64,000 nt of DNA from NCBI RefSeq assembly GCF_014302995.1, contig NZ_CP060295.1, positions 6,191,501-6,255,500 of the forward strand, in the 5' to 3' direction. Positions within the stretch are counted from its first letter, which is position 1; every line of letters begins with the position of its first letter. Shown here in pieces: positions 51,219-60,247 of the stretch. The translations under genes were made by a program, and so were the position numbers. The DNA is from Variovorax sp. PAMC26660 (GTDB taxonomy: Bacteria > Pseudomonadota > Gammaproteobacteria > Burkholderiales > Burkholderiaceae_C). The notes below the pieces were generated by a model, which saw nothing but the letters and a program-made list of their open reading frames with translations, did not search any database and had not been told where the DNA came from.

Positions 51219-54200
51219 ATGAACACAACATATCGCTCGCTTTGGAACGCATCCCTGGGCGCCTGGGTCGCGGCGTCGGAGAACACCCGCGCTCGTGGCA
51301 AACGCAGCGGAAGCTGTGTGCCTGCATCGCGTCCATCCGGGCGCGGGCGCGCGGGCATCGTGGGCGCACTGCTGGCGATAGGGGGGATCGGGTGGTCTGC
51401 CCTGGCGCAGGCGCAGTCGGTGGATTGCACTGCGCTGCCTTACAACGCCTACAGCGGAACTGCTTCATGCATGGGTCTGAGCTCCAAGGCTTCAGGGATC
51501 GGGGCCACGGCGCTTGGCTCTCTCGCGCAAGCCCAACAACTCGGAGGGCTCGCAGTGGGGTACAACGCCCTTAGCTCGGCACAGAACTCCATCTCTCTGG
51601 GTTTTCAGGCGTATTCCAAGGGCGTCAACTCCATCTATCTGGGCGCCCGCACCGGGCCTGCCACGGGCGCACTGGCGGACGGTGCCATCGGAATTGGCAC
51701 GGATGTGACCGCGACTGGCACCAATACCGTTGCCGTAGGGACCCAGGCCATCGCCAGCGGGGAAAGTGCTACTTCCTTGGGTTTCGGCGCGAATGCGGCT
51801 GCATTGCGCACCGTTGCCCTTGGCTACCAGGCAACCGCGACCGTGCTGGATGCCGTCGCGCAAGGTACCCGCGCCCAGGCCACCGCGCAGAACGCCATCG
51901 CCGTCGGCTTTCAGTCGGTCGCGTCCCAGCTCAATTCCATCTATCTCGGCTCGCGCACTGTCGCGGGAACAGGCGCCACGGCAATCGGCGCCATCGGCAT
52001 CGGTACGGATGTGACGGCGTCCCAGAACAACGCCACCGCCATCGGCTTCCAGAGCCAGGCAACGGGGGGAAGCGCGTTGGCTCTCGGCCCGACCGCCGTC
52101 GCCTCGGGCACCGCCGCGATGGCCCTGGGGTCCGGCACGGTTGCAAGCGACGTCAATGCCGTTGCGCTCGGCGCTGCCGCCCAGGCCACGGCAGCCGGCG
52201 CCAGCGCCTTGGGCACTCTCTCCAACGCTGCGGGAGCGAACTCCACTGCGGTCGGTGTCAGCTCCACGGCCGGCGCCAACTTTGCGCTCGCTGGCGGTTA
52301 TCTGGCCAAGGCGGCGGGCGAGAGTTCCACCGCCGTCGGCACGCGGTCCAACGCGACGGGGATCAGCTCGGCAGCCTTCGGCAACCTCGCCAATGCTTCG
52401 GCGGATTTCTCGCTGGCCATGGGCAATCAGGCCCTGTCGAGTGGTATCGGCTCGGTCGCGACGGGATCGGGAGCCAACGCAGCGGCCGACGGTACCGTGG
52501 CGGTCGGCAACAACGCTGCCGCAACCGTCACGCGCGCCACCGCGCTGGGGTTTGGCTCTGCGGCGGGCGGCCAGAACGCCACCGCGGTGGGCGCGCTCGC
52601 CAATGCGTCTGCCGCGCAGGCGATCGCGATCGGCAACAGCGCCAAGGCCTCGGCGCTCAATGCGATCGCGATGGGCACTGGCACCGTCGCCGACGCCGCG
52701 GATGCAGTCGCGATCGGCAACGGTTCTACCGCCACCGGCGGCAAAGCAGTGGCGATCGGCTCGGGCAACTTCGCCAGCGGCAATGGCGCTGTGGCGATCG
52801 GCGACCCGAACACAGCCACCGGCAACGGCGCGATCGCGAGCGGCCTGGACAACACCGCGACCGGCAATGGCTCCGTGGCCATGGGCAACACCAACATGGT
52901 CGGCGGGGGCGGCCAGGCGGTTGGCACGGCCGGCACGGCAGCGCAGGGCGCGGTCGGCATCGGTTACCAGAACACCGTGATCGGCCAGGGCAGCGTTGCC
53001 ATCGGCAGCACCAGCAAAGCGCTGGCTGCGGGCGCGGTCGCGTTCGGCGACACAGCGGTGGCGAACAACGCTCGTGACGTGGCACTGGGCTCGGGCTCGG
53101 CGACGGCGACGGCGGTGGCGACCCCCAGCGCGACGATCAACGGCACCACCTACAACTTCCAGGGCATCACGCCGACGAGCACCGTCAGCGTTGGCGCGGC
53201 GGGCGCCGAGCGCACGATCACCAACGTGGCCGCCGGCAGGATTTCCGGAACCTCGACCGATGCCATCAACGGCTCGCAGCTGTTCGGCACCAACCAGGCG
53301 ATCGAGAACCTCAGCACCACTGTCACTGCCAACAAGACCAAGTACTACAGCGTCAACTCTAAGGGCGGCGGCAACGAAGACAACCTCGGAGCCACAGGCG
53401 CCGACGCGATCGCATCGGGCAAGAATGCGACGGCCGTTGGAAATTCGGCGGTGGCCATCGGCCTGGGAGCCACGGCGGCAGATGCCAACAGCGTGGCGCT
53501 GGGTGCGGGCTCGGCAACGGCTGCGGCGGTGGGGACTCCCAGCACGACGATCAACGGCACGACCTACAACTTCCAGGGCATCGCGCCGGTGGGCACGGTC
53601 AGTGTCGGCACGGTGGGGGCGGAACGCACGATCACCAACGTGGCCGCCGGCAGAATCTCCGGCACCTCGACCGATGCGATCAACGGCAGCCAGCTGTTCG
53701 GCACCAACCAAGCGATCGAGAATCTCAGCACGACCGTCACCACCAACAAGACCAGGTACTACAGCGTCAACTCGAAGGGCGGCGGCAACGAAGACAACCT
53801 CGGAGCCACAGGCGTGGACGCCATCGCCTCGGGCAAGAACGCGACGGCCGCAGGCACTTCGGCAGTGGCTATCGGCCTGGGGGCCACTGCCGCGGACGCC
53901 AACAGCGTCGCGCTGGGTGCGGGCTCGGCAACGGCCGCAGCGGTGGGGACCCCCAGCACGACGATCAACGGCACGACCTACAACTTCCAGGGCATCTCGC
54001 CGATCGGCACGGTCAGTGTCGGCGCGGCGGGCGCAGAGCGCACGATCACCAACCTTGCGGCCGGCAGGATCTCCGGGAGCTCGACCGATGCCATCAACGG
54101 CTCGCAGTTGTTCGCCACGAACCAGTCGATCGCCAATCTCAGCACCACCGTCACCGCCAACAAGATCCGGTACTACAGCGTCAATTCCATCGGTGGCGGC

Positions 54201-55490
54201 AACGAAGACAACCTCGGCGCGACAGGTGCCGATGCCATTGCCTCGGGCAAGAATGCCAGTGCCACCGTCGACGGCTCGGTCGCAATCGGTTCAGGCTCTG
54301 TCTCCGACCGTGCGATTGCGGGCACCTCCGGCAACATCCCTGCGGGCAGCGCGCTGATCCCCTACAACACGACCGATCGCGCACTGCTGGGCGCCGTCTC
54401 GGTCGGTAGCGCCACCACCTACCGCCAGATCACCAACGTCGCCGACGGCACCCAACAGCAGGACGCTGTCACGGTGCGCCAGCTCAGTGGTGCACTGCAG
54501 TCCTTTGCCGTCACACCGATCAAGTACTTCCATGCCAACTCCACCGCGGCGGACTCGCTGGCCATTGGCACGGAGTCCGTGGCGGTCGGTCCGCAAACCG
54601 TGGTCAATGGCAACAACGGCGTGGGCATCGGCAACGGTGCAGTCGTCCAGCAAAGCGCGCCGGGCGGCATTGCGATCGGGCAGGGCGCCACCTCGCACCT
54701 GGCCGACTCCATTGCGCTGGGTACGCAGGCGTCGGCCGCTGCGGTGCAGGGGGTGGCACTGGGCGCCGGCAGCAACGTGACGCAGGCCGGCGGCGTGGCG
54801 TTGGGCGCGGGCTCCGTGGCGTCGACAGGCGCGGGCGTGGCAGGCTATGTGCCGCCCACCGCCACCGACGCGCAACGCATTGCCATCGGCGCGACCACCA
54901 GCACGCTGGCGGCCGTGTCGGTGGGCAACGCGGCCAGCGGCCAGTTCCGGCAGATCACCGGCGTGGCCGCGGGCACGGCCGACAGCGACGCGGTCAACGT
55001 CTCTCAGTTGAGGGGCGTGCAGGGCACGGTTGCAGCGATCGACCAGTCGACAGTCAAGTACGACACCAACGTGGACGGCTCGGTCAACTACAACAGCGTG
55101 ACCATGGGCGGCAGCAACGCCACCGGGCCGGTCACGGTGCACAACGTGGCGCCGGGCGTGGCAGGCACCGACGCGGTCAACGTCAACCAGCTGAGCGCGG
55201 TCAACAGCAACCTGAACAACCGCATCAACGCGGTCAACGACCGCATCGACGGCGTCGAGAAGAACGCCTACGCCGGTGTTGCCGCGGCCATGGCGCTGCA
55301 GATGCCCGCGAGCTACGTTCCGGGCAAGACGGCCATGCGCATCGGCGTGGGCTCCTTCAAGGGCCAAGGAGCGGTGGGCGTCAGCTTCCGGCGCACCTCG
55401 GAAAACAACGCCTGGAGCGTCACCGGTGGCGTGGCCACCAGCCGCGCAGGGGTGGGTGCCACCGTCGGCGCGGAATGGGTCTTCAACTGA
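51219..55490 (+). CDS. YadA-like trimeric autotransporter adhesin
   Basis: A 1,423-residue type Vc autotransporter. It begins with an ESPR extended signal (MNTTYRSLWNASLGAWVAASE) and a hydrophobic core ending ALAQAQ near 67. The passenger holds many YadA-head repeats (AIGxxxxA, VALG, GxxxxA). These are followed by tandem 138-residue neck/stalk units containing TDAINGSQLF and YYSVNSKGGGNEDNLG, then a coiled stalk (VNVNQLSAVNSNLNNRINAVNDRI, about 1321-1345, in two parts) and a C-terminal YadA anchor ending EWVFN. It mediates surface adhesion. ATG 51219 is chosen because ESPR starts there. Confidence 0.95.
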   Translation: MNTTYRSLWNASLGAWVAASENTRARGKRSGSCVPASRPSGRGRAGIVGALLAIGGIGWSALAQAQSVDCTALPYNAYSGTASCMGLSSKASGIGATALGSLAQAQQLGGLAVGYNALSSAQNSISLGFQAYSKGVNSIYLGARTGPATGALADGAIGIGTDVTATGTNTVAVGTQAIASGESATSLGFGANAAALRTVALGYQATATVLDAVAQGTRAQATAQNAIAVGFQSVASQLNSIYLGSRTVAGTGATAIGAIGIGTDVTASQNNATAIGFQSQATGGSALALGPTAVASGTAAMALGSGTVASDVNAVALGAAAQATAAGASALGTLSNAAGANSTAVGVSSTAGANFALAGGYLAKAAGESSTAVGTRSNATGISSAAFGNLANASADFSLAMGNQALSSGIGSVATGSGANAAADGTVAVGNNAAATVTRATALGFGSAAGGQNATAVGALANASAAQAIAIGNSAKASALNAIAMGTGTVADAADAVAIGNGSTATGGKAVAIGSGNFASGNGAVAIGDPNTATGNGAIASGLDNTATGNGSVAMGNTNMVGGGGQAVGTAGTAAQGAVGIGYQNTVIGQGSVAIGSTSKALAAGAVAFGDTAVANNARDVALGSGSATATAVATPSATINGTTYNFQGITPTSTVSVGAAGAERTITNVAAGRISGTSTDAINGSQLFGTNQAIENLSTTVTANKTKYYSVNSKGGGNEDNLGATGADAIASGKNATAVGNSAVAIGLGATAADANSVALGAGSATAAAVGTPSTTINGTTYNFQGIAPVGTVSVGTVGAERTITNVAAGRISGTSTDAINGSQLFGTNQAIENLSTTVTTNKTRYYSVNSKGGGNEDNLGATGVDAIASGKNATAAGTSAVAIGLGATAADANSVALGAGSATAAAVGTPSTTINGTTYNFQGISPIGTVSVGAAGAERTITNLAAGRISGSSTDAINGSQLFATNQSIANLSTTVTANKIRYYSVNSIGGGNEDNLGATGADAIASGKNASATVDGSVAIGSGSVSDRAIAGTSGNIPAGSALIPYNTTDRALLGAVSVGSATTYRQITNVADGTQQQDAVTVRQLSGALQSFAVTPIKYFHANSTAADSLAIGTESVAVGPQTVVNGNNGVGIGNGAVVQQSAPGGIAIGQGATSHLADSIALGTQASAAAVQGVALGAGSNVTQAGGVALGAGSVASTGAGVAGYVPPTATDAQRIAIGATTSTLAAVSVGNAASGQFRQITGVAAGTADSDAVNVSQLRGVQGTVAAIDQSTVKYDTNVDGSVNYNSVTMGGSNATGPVTVHNVAPGVAGTDAVNVNQLSAVNSNLNNRINAVNDRIDGVEKNAYAGVAAAMALQMPASYVPGKTAMRIGVGSFKGQGAVGVSFRRTSENNAWSVTGGVATSRAGVGATVGAEWVFN
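53343..54170 (+). repeat. Tandem 414-base repeats in adhesin gene
   Basis: Two complete 414-base (138-codon) units, 53343-53756 and 53757-54170, each opening with TACTACAGCGTCAA, are flanked by a partial unit before (about 53070-53342) and after (54171 to about 54290). Units are highly alike at the DNA level, so copy number may change by recombination, altering stalk length. Confidence 0.85.
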
Positions 55491-55522
55491 TTGCGATACA
55501 GATGAACTGGACGAACTCCATC

Positions 55523-56416
55523 ATGAACAAGTTACTTCAAGCCAAGACCTCCTTCACGGCTCACTCCACGCCGTTCGCCGCGCTGTGCTTCGTGGCACTG
55601 GTGGCCGGCGGCTGCGCCAGCCCGAGCTACACCATCACGCCGCAGATGCAGGCCAGGGCCGCGTCGGAGAACCCGACACCGCCGACGGACGATGAATTTC
55701 CCGCACTGGACTCGGCCAAGTGGCAACAGGGCTCCTTCCCGAGCCTCGAGGCCTTGCGCACCATGCGCACCGGCATGGGCAAGGATCAGGTGCGTGGGTT
55801 GCTGGGCTTCCCGCACTTCAGCGAGGGACTCGCGGGCGTGCGCGAGTGGAACTACATCTTCCACTTTCGCACGGGCGCCGGCCCTGAATACATCACCTGC
55901 CAGTACATGGTTCGCTTCAACGCGGACGTGCTGACCCACGGCATGTACTGGAAGGGAGCGGGCTGCGCGGACATGCTCAAGTCGGCGCCTGCGGCAGCGA
56001 AGTCCATCGCGACCGTTCAGCCGGCGGTTGTTCCTGCGAAGACGACGCTCGGCGCTGACGGCCTGTTTCGCTTCGATGGCCGCTCGTTGGCCGATCTGCT
56101 GCCTGAAGGGCGGCACAAACTGGACGCGCTGGCACATGACATCAGGAGCAGCGTCAGGTCGGTGAATGCGATCAAGGTGACGGGGCATACCGACCGGCTC
56201 GGCAGCAAGACCTACAACGAGGGACTTTCGCTGGCACGCGCCAATACCGTGCGCGACTACCTGGTGCAGGCCGGCGTGCCGGCGCAGACCATGCAGGTAC
56301 AAGGCAAGGGCGAATCGGAGCCGAAGGTGCATTGTGCACAGACCAGGAGAGCAGAACTGATCGACTGCCTTGCTCCGAACCGCCGCGTCGACATCGAGGT
56401 GTTTGCTGAGAAATGA
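55523..56416 (+). CDS. BamE-like/OmpA-like lipoprotein following adhesin
   Basis: A 297-residue lipoprotein. The signal peptide ends at lipobox VAGGC (Cys31). A BamE/SmpA-like domain follows (about 80-155: TGMGKDQVRGLLGFPHF; REWNYIFHF), then a C-terminal OmpA peptidoglycan-binding domain (about 180-297: VTGHTDRLGSKTYNEGLSLARA with the Asp/Arg pair), including an unusual Cys-containing insert before NRRVDIEVF. ATG 55523 was chosen for a compact signal peptide; 55502 is possible. Located 32 bases after the adhesin, it may help its assembly or anchoring. A paralogue lies at 63546. Confidence 0.9.
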   Translation: MNKLLQAKTSFTAHSTPFAALCFVALVAGGCASPSYTITPQMQARAASENPTPPTDDEFPALDSAKWQQGSFPSLEALRTMRTGMGKDQVRGLLGFPHFSEGLAGVREWNYIFHFRTGAGPEYITCQYMVRFNADVLTHGMYWKGAGCADMLKSAPAAAKSIATVQPAVVPAKTTLGADGLFRFDGRSLADLLPEGRHKLDALAHDIRSSVRSVNAIKVTGHTDRLGSKTYNEGLSLARANTVRDYLVQAGVPAQTMQVQGKGESEPKVHCAQTRRAELIDCLAPNRRVDIEVFAEK

Positions 56417-56827
56417 ACTTCACCGCGGGCCATATCGAACGGACCCGCGTACCGCATCGGTATGGGGCTGACCTTGTACGGACACGTCGGAGTTGGGGCC
56501 GAGCGGTGCGGTGGCTGTCCGTCTATCGCAGCGCCTACGGTGTTGACACGGCGAGTCGCGCCGTCTTTGGTGAGCGCTCTGGCGAAGGCTTTGCTGAAGA
56601 AGAGGTCGACAATCAAGGATGAAGTCGCGAACACATTTGTGAGAAATCCGCGAACACATTTCTGAACATAGACGTTGAGTGTGGCTGTGGCAAGCTCATG
56701 CTTATTATTTTACATAATGCACATTGTGTTATTAAAACTGACAGGTCGAATGAGACCATCGATCCAATCCACACATGCTCCTTTTTTAAGTCGCACTTAA
56801 GCAGCAAGCGCCGAGGATCCCATTCGC
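56417..56827. other. Intergenic region with short direct repeats
   Basis: About 410 bases between the lipoprotein and the PAP2 gene. A short frame starting at 56413 overlaps the lipoprotein stop but encodes an Arg-rich, featureless peptide and is not called. The 13-base repeats at 56626-56661 are followed by an AT-rich segment (about 56695-56800), probably the promoter region of the next operon. Confidence 0.5.
56626..56661. repeat. 13-base direct repeats
   Basis: CGCGAACACATTT occurs at 56626-56638 and again at 56649-56661, 23 bases apart. Such clustered near-terminal repeats recall the ends of IS21-type elements, but no transposase is present, so this may be an insertion-sequence scar. Confidence 0.4.
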
Positions 56828-57418
56828 ATGATCCTCAGCAACGCACACCTGTTCGAACTCTTCAATGCGGGCCCGCAGCCCGCACCATCGACGCTGGCAT
56901 TCGCGCGCTTTTGCGCGCAGTGGCTGATCCTCGTCCTTCCCGTCGTCGGTGGTGTGCTCTGGTTGCGCGGAAGCCAGCGCACGCGATTGGATCTGTTGCA
57001 CGTTGCGCTGTCCGTGCTGCTCGCGCTCGGCCTCGCGCAACTGGTTGGCATGGCGTGGCCATCGCCGCGGCCGTTCGCGGTGCACATGGGTCACCAGTTC
57101 CTGGCGCACGTGGACGACCCGGGCCTGCCGAGCGATCACGTCACGCTGATATGGGCTGTCGCGCTGGCAACGCTCGCTTCGGCACGCGGATCGTGGCTCG
57201 TGTTCCCGCTACTGGCGATCGGCCTCGTGGTCGGCTGGGCCCGGGTCTACCTGGGCGTGCACTTTCCTTTCGACATCGCCGCCGCGCTGCCGGTGGCGGC
57301 GCTCGGTGCCGCCGCGGCGTGGGGCCTGCGCGGCCGGCTCGGAAAATGGATGGCGGCGCTTTTGAAGCGCTACGATGCCTGCGAGAGCGCCGCCCTCCAC
57401 TTCCTGCACCGCAACTGA
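56828..57418 (+). CDS. PAP2-superfamily phosphatase
   Basis: A 196-residue membrane phosphatase. PAP2 motifs are present: PRPF (about 79-82), GLPSDH (about 98-103, catalytic His) and ARVYLGVHFPFD (about 137-148). It is clearly homologous to the phosphatase at 5552 (shared FFAEW/CAQW region and HxLIPHV/HQFLAHV loop). It would act on undecaprenyl diphosphate or lipid A. It starts a PAP2-regulator-kinase operon, 15 bases before the response regulator gene, suggesting control by that pair. Confidence 0.92.
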   Translation: MILSNAHLFELFNAGPQPAPSTLAFARFCAQWLILVLPVVGGVLWLRGSQRTRLDLLHVALSVLLALGLAQLVGMAWPSPRPFAVHMGHQFLAHVDDPGLPSDHVTLIWAVALATLASARGSWLVFPLLAIGLVVGWARVYLGVHFPFDIAAALPVAALGAAAAWGLRGRLGKWMAALLKRYDACESAALHFLHRN

Positions 57419-57433
57419 AGGCACCGTCCATCC

Positions 57434-58090
57434 ATGCGTCTGTTGCTCGTCGAAGACGATCCCATGATCGGCAAGGCCGTTCGCCAGGGCCTGCTCAACG
57501 CCGGCTTCACCGTGGATTGGGCCCATGACGGCGCGGCCGCCGAGCTGGCGTTGCGCAACGGCGTGTACGACCTGGCGATCCTGGACCTTGGCTTGCCCGT
57601 CAAAGATGGCATGGCACTGCTCGGCAGCGTGCGGCGCGGCGGCAACCATCTGCCGGTGCTGATCGCGACCGCGCGCGACGCCGTCTCGGCCCGCATCGCC
57701 GGACTCAACGCCGGCGCCGACGACTACCTGGTCAAGCCCTTCGACATGGACGAGCTGGTGGCACGCGTGCGTGCGCTGCTGCGCCGGCATGCCGGCAGCG
57801 GTTCTTCCTTGCTGACCACGGGCGATCTGGTGCTGGACCCGCTGCGCAAGACGGTCACCCAGGGCGGGCAACCCGTCGCGCTGTCGGCGCGCGAGTTCGC
57901 CCTGCTCGAAACACTGATGCAGCGGCCCGGCGCGGTGCTCTCGCGCGAGAAACTGGAGGAATCGATGTACGGCTGGGGCGAAGAAATCGGCAGCAATGCG
58001 ATCGAGGTGCACCTGCACTACCTGCGCAAGAAGCTCGGCTCCGCCGTCATCGTCAATGTGCGCGGTGTCGGCTACCGCGTCGCGGACTGA
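57434..58090 (+). CDS. QseB-like OmpR-family response regulator
   Basis: A 218-residue regulator beginning MRLLLVEDDPMIG. Phospho-acceptor Asp51 (ILDLGLPVKDG), Lys101 (LVKPF) and a full winged helix (about 123-216, RGVGYRV end) are present. It is related to the regulator at 2156 (same opening and GWGEE motif). It lies between the PAP2 gene and the kinase, two bases before the latter's TTG start. Likely target: its own operon, and possibly the related 0.8-6.5 kb operon. Confidence 0.95.
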   Translation: MRLLLVEDDPMIGKAVRQGLLNAGFTVDWAHDGAAAELALRNGVYDLAILDLGLPVKDGMALLGSVRRGGNHLPVLIATARDAVSARIAGLNAGADDYLVKPFDMDELVARVRALLRRHAGSGSSLLTTGDLVLDPLRKTVTQGGQPVALSAREFALLETLMQRPGAVLSREKLEESMYGWGEEIGSNAIEVHLHYLRKKLGSAVIVNVRGVGYRVAD

Positions 58091-58092
58091 TC

Positions 58093-59472
58093 TTGCGCTC
58101 GCTGCGACGCGGACTGCTGCAATGGACGCTCGGCGCCCTGGCGTTCGGCTCGATCGTGCTCGTGCTCGTGGCCTATGTCTTCGTGCTCGACGAAATGAAC
58201 GAAGTGCTGGACGACAACCTGCGCGAAGTGGCCGCGGCAGTCGGGCGCTATCACGCCGAAGGCCAGGCCTTCCCGGCGATTTCGCAGGCCACGCAGCCGC
58301 GCATGCGCGCTCCGGACCAGTCGGACCTGGTCACGCGCGTATGGCGCCGAGACGGCCAACCCGTCAGCGTTCCGGACAGCGCCTTCGCGTTCCAGTTTCG
58401 TCCCGAGGCTGGCGCCCGCCGAGCGACCCTTGACGGTGTCGAATGGCGCACCTGCACCGTCATCGAAGGCGACTTCGTGGTGCTGGCTGCGCAACGCACT
58501 GCCGCCCGGCAGGAAATGGCGGTGGAAGCTGCCTCCAAGCTGCTGCTCCCGTTGCTTGTGCTGGCGCTGATGATTGCGGGCTTGCTGGTGTTGGCGCTGC
58601 GCCGCGGCCTGCATCCGCTGCACGAGGCCACCGCGCAGATCGCGCAGCGCAACGCGCTCACGCTGGAGCCGATCGAGGGCGCCGAGATGCCGCGCGAGCT
58701 GCAGCCGCTGGTCGGCGCATTCAACGGCTTGATGGACCGCCTGGCCGCCGCGTTCGCCTTGCAACAGCGGTTCGTCGCCGACGCGGCGCACGAGCTGCGC
58801 TCGCCCGTCACCGCCTTGCGCCTGCAGATCGGCCTGCTGGAGCACACACACGACGCCCAGAGCCGCGCGGCCGCATTCCACGATGCACGCGAGGGCATCG
58901 ACCGGCTGCAGCGCATGGTCGAGCAACTGCTGCAACTCTCGCGTGCCGAACCCGGCGGCGACGACGACATCGGCATGCAGCAGGTCGATCTCGATCAACT
59001 GGTTCGCGACACGGTGTCGGAGCATGCGGCCGCCGCCTCGCTCAGAAAGATCGATCTGGGCGCAGCCGCCGCATCGAAGACCTCGGTGCTGGCAGACCCT
59101 TACGAGCTGCAAGTGCTGCTGAACAATCTGGTGCGCAACGCGCTGCACTATTCGCCCGGCGGCAGCAAGGTCGACGTGAGCACGGCCATCGTCGACGGCG
59201 CCCCCGTTCTGCTCGTGACCGACAACGGCCCCGGCATTCCGCACGCGGAACGCGCACGCGCGTTCGATCGCTTCTTTCGCGGCGAAGGCCTGCATGTGCG
59301 CGAAGGCGATCCGGCCGGCAGTGGCCTGGGGCTGGCCATCGTCAGATCGATTGCCGAGCGCCACGGCGCGACGGTGTCCTTGCATGACGGTCCGCAGCAC
59401 ACCGGGCTGGAAGTGCGGGTGCGGTTCGGCGCGCCCACCAGGCACGACCGCAGCGCCGCCAAACCCGAATAG
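58093..59472 (+). CDS. QseC-like sensor histidine kinase
   Basis: A 459-residue membrane kinase. Helices at about 12-32 and 150-168 flank a roughly 115-residue periplasmic sensor. Then follow a HAMP-like linker, H-box with His233 (AAHELRSP), N-box (NNLVRNALHYSPGG), DNGPGIP and GSGLGLAIV. The start is TTG 58093, two bases after the regulator's stop, an unusual but supported choice given the close spacing and lack of an ATG. It forms a pair with the regulator at 57434 and parallels the kinase at 810. Confidence 0.93.
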   Translation: MRSLRRGLLQWTLGALAFGSIVLVLVAYVFVLDEMNEVLDDNLREVAAAVGRYHAEGQAFPAISQATQPRMRAPDQSDLVTRVWRRDGQPVSVPDSAFAFQFRPEAGARRATLDGVEWRTCTVIEGDFVVLAAQRTAARQEMAVEAASKLLLPLLVLALMIAGLLVLALRRGLHPLHEATAQIAQRNALTLEPIEGAEMPRELQPLVGAFNGLMDRLAAAFALQQRFVADAAHELRSPVTALRLQIGLLEHTHDAQSRAAAFHDAREGIDRLQRMVEQLLQLSRAEPGGDDDIGMQQVDLDQLVRDTVSEHAAAASLRKIDLGAAAASKTSVLADPYELQVLLNNLVRNALHYSPGGSKVDVSTAIVDGAPVLLVTDNGPGIPHAERARAFDRFFRGEGLHVREGDPAGSGLGLAIVRSIAERHGATVSLHDGPQHTGLEVRVRFGAPTRHDRSAAKPE

Positions 59473-59480
59473 CCGCCGCG

Positions 59481-60131
59481 TCAGCGAAGCTCTTTCCGGG
59501 GACCTGACGAGCGGGATGCGCCCACCACTGCAACCAGTCCCGGCACCAGGATCAAGGCCCAGATGATCACTTCGAGGTGGTCTTTCACCACCGGAAGGTT
59601 GCCGAAGAAGTAGCCAGCCGAGCACAGCGCCACGACCCACAGAATGCCACCCATGACATTGAAGGCGCTGAACCTGCTCCGGCTCATCTGCGCGACCCCG
59701 GCCACGAACGGCACGAAGGTCCGGATGAACGGCATGAACCGGGCCAGAACGATGGTCACCCCACCGTAGCGTTCATAGAACGCATGCGCGCGGTCGAAGG
59801 CTTCGCGATTGAACCATCGCGAGCGTTCTCCCCGCAGCACCTTCGGCCCGAAATATCGCCCCAGCGCGAAGTTGCACTGGTCGCCCGCAATCGCAGCCGC
59901 CAACAGAACCGGCACTGCAACTGCGTAGGACATGAGCCCGGCGCCGCACAGCGCACCGACGATGAAGAGCAGCGAATCGCCCGGAAGAAAAGGCGTCACG
60001 ACCAGCCCGGTCTCGGCAAAGACAATCACGAAGACAAGCGCGTAAACCCACAGCCCATACGCGGCAACGAATGCCTCGAGGTGTTTGTCGATGTGAAGTC
60101 CGAAGTCGATGACAAGACTGAAGATGTCCAT
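59481..60131 (-). CDS. DedA-family membrane protein
   Basis: A 216-residue DedA/VTT-domain protein. It shows the re-entrant motif ETGLVVTPFLPGDSLL (about 38-53, with E..P..PG), the GDQCNFALGRYFG loop and RFMPFIRTFVPFVAGV (about 130-145), with Arg residues known to be important. DedA proteins are proposed undecaprenyl-phosphate flippases/half-transporters needed for envelope homeostasis and peptide resistance. It converges on the QseC-like kinase with eight bases between, and its start lies 111 bases from the transposase stop. Confidence 0.93.
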   Translation of the reverse strand: MDIFSLVIDFGLHIDKHLEAFVAAYGLWVYALVFVIVFAETGLVVTPFLPGDSLLFIVGALCGAGLMSYAVAVPVLLAAAIAGDQCNFALGRYFGPKVLRGERSRWFNREAFDRAHAFYERYGGVTIVLARFMPFIRTFVPFVAGVAQMSRSRFSAFNVMGGILWVVALCSAGYFFGNLPVVKDHLEVIIWALILVPGLVAVVGASRSSGPRKELR

Positions 60132-60202
60132 GGAAACCCGTTGTTGGAGCCGCGCAAACAAGGCGCACGCGAGGCTAGGCGAAGGGAGGGTCGGCCGTGA
60201 TT

Positions 60203-60247
60203 CCTGAAAAATTTGCAGGATCGTATCTAACCCGTTGATTTTTCAGG
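60203..60247. other. Inverted repeat at transposase 3' end
   Basis: CCTGAAAAAT (60203-60212) is repeated inverted as ATTTTTCAGG (60238-60247), overlapping the transposase stop, with a 25-base loop. It could be a weak terminator or part of a transposon end. Confidence 0.35.

Noticed and set aside
51492..53711. 739-codon open frame antisense to the adhesin
   Set aside because: Arises from the repetitive GC-biased codons of the adhesin; no ribosome site and no sensible domain.
56413..56622. 69-codon frame overlapping the lipoprotein stop
   Set aside because: ATGA-like overlap exists, but the peptide is Arg-rich and featureless and there is no ribosome site.
58072..59640. 522-codon antisense frame over the QseC-like kinase
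   Set aside because: Shadow of the kinase gene, with no domain features.
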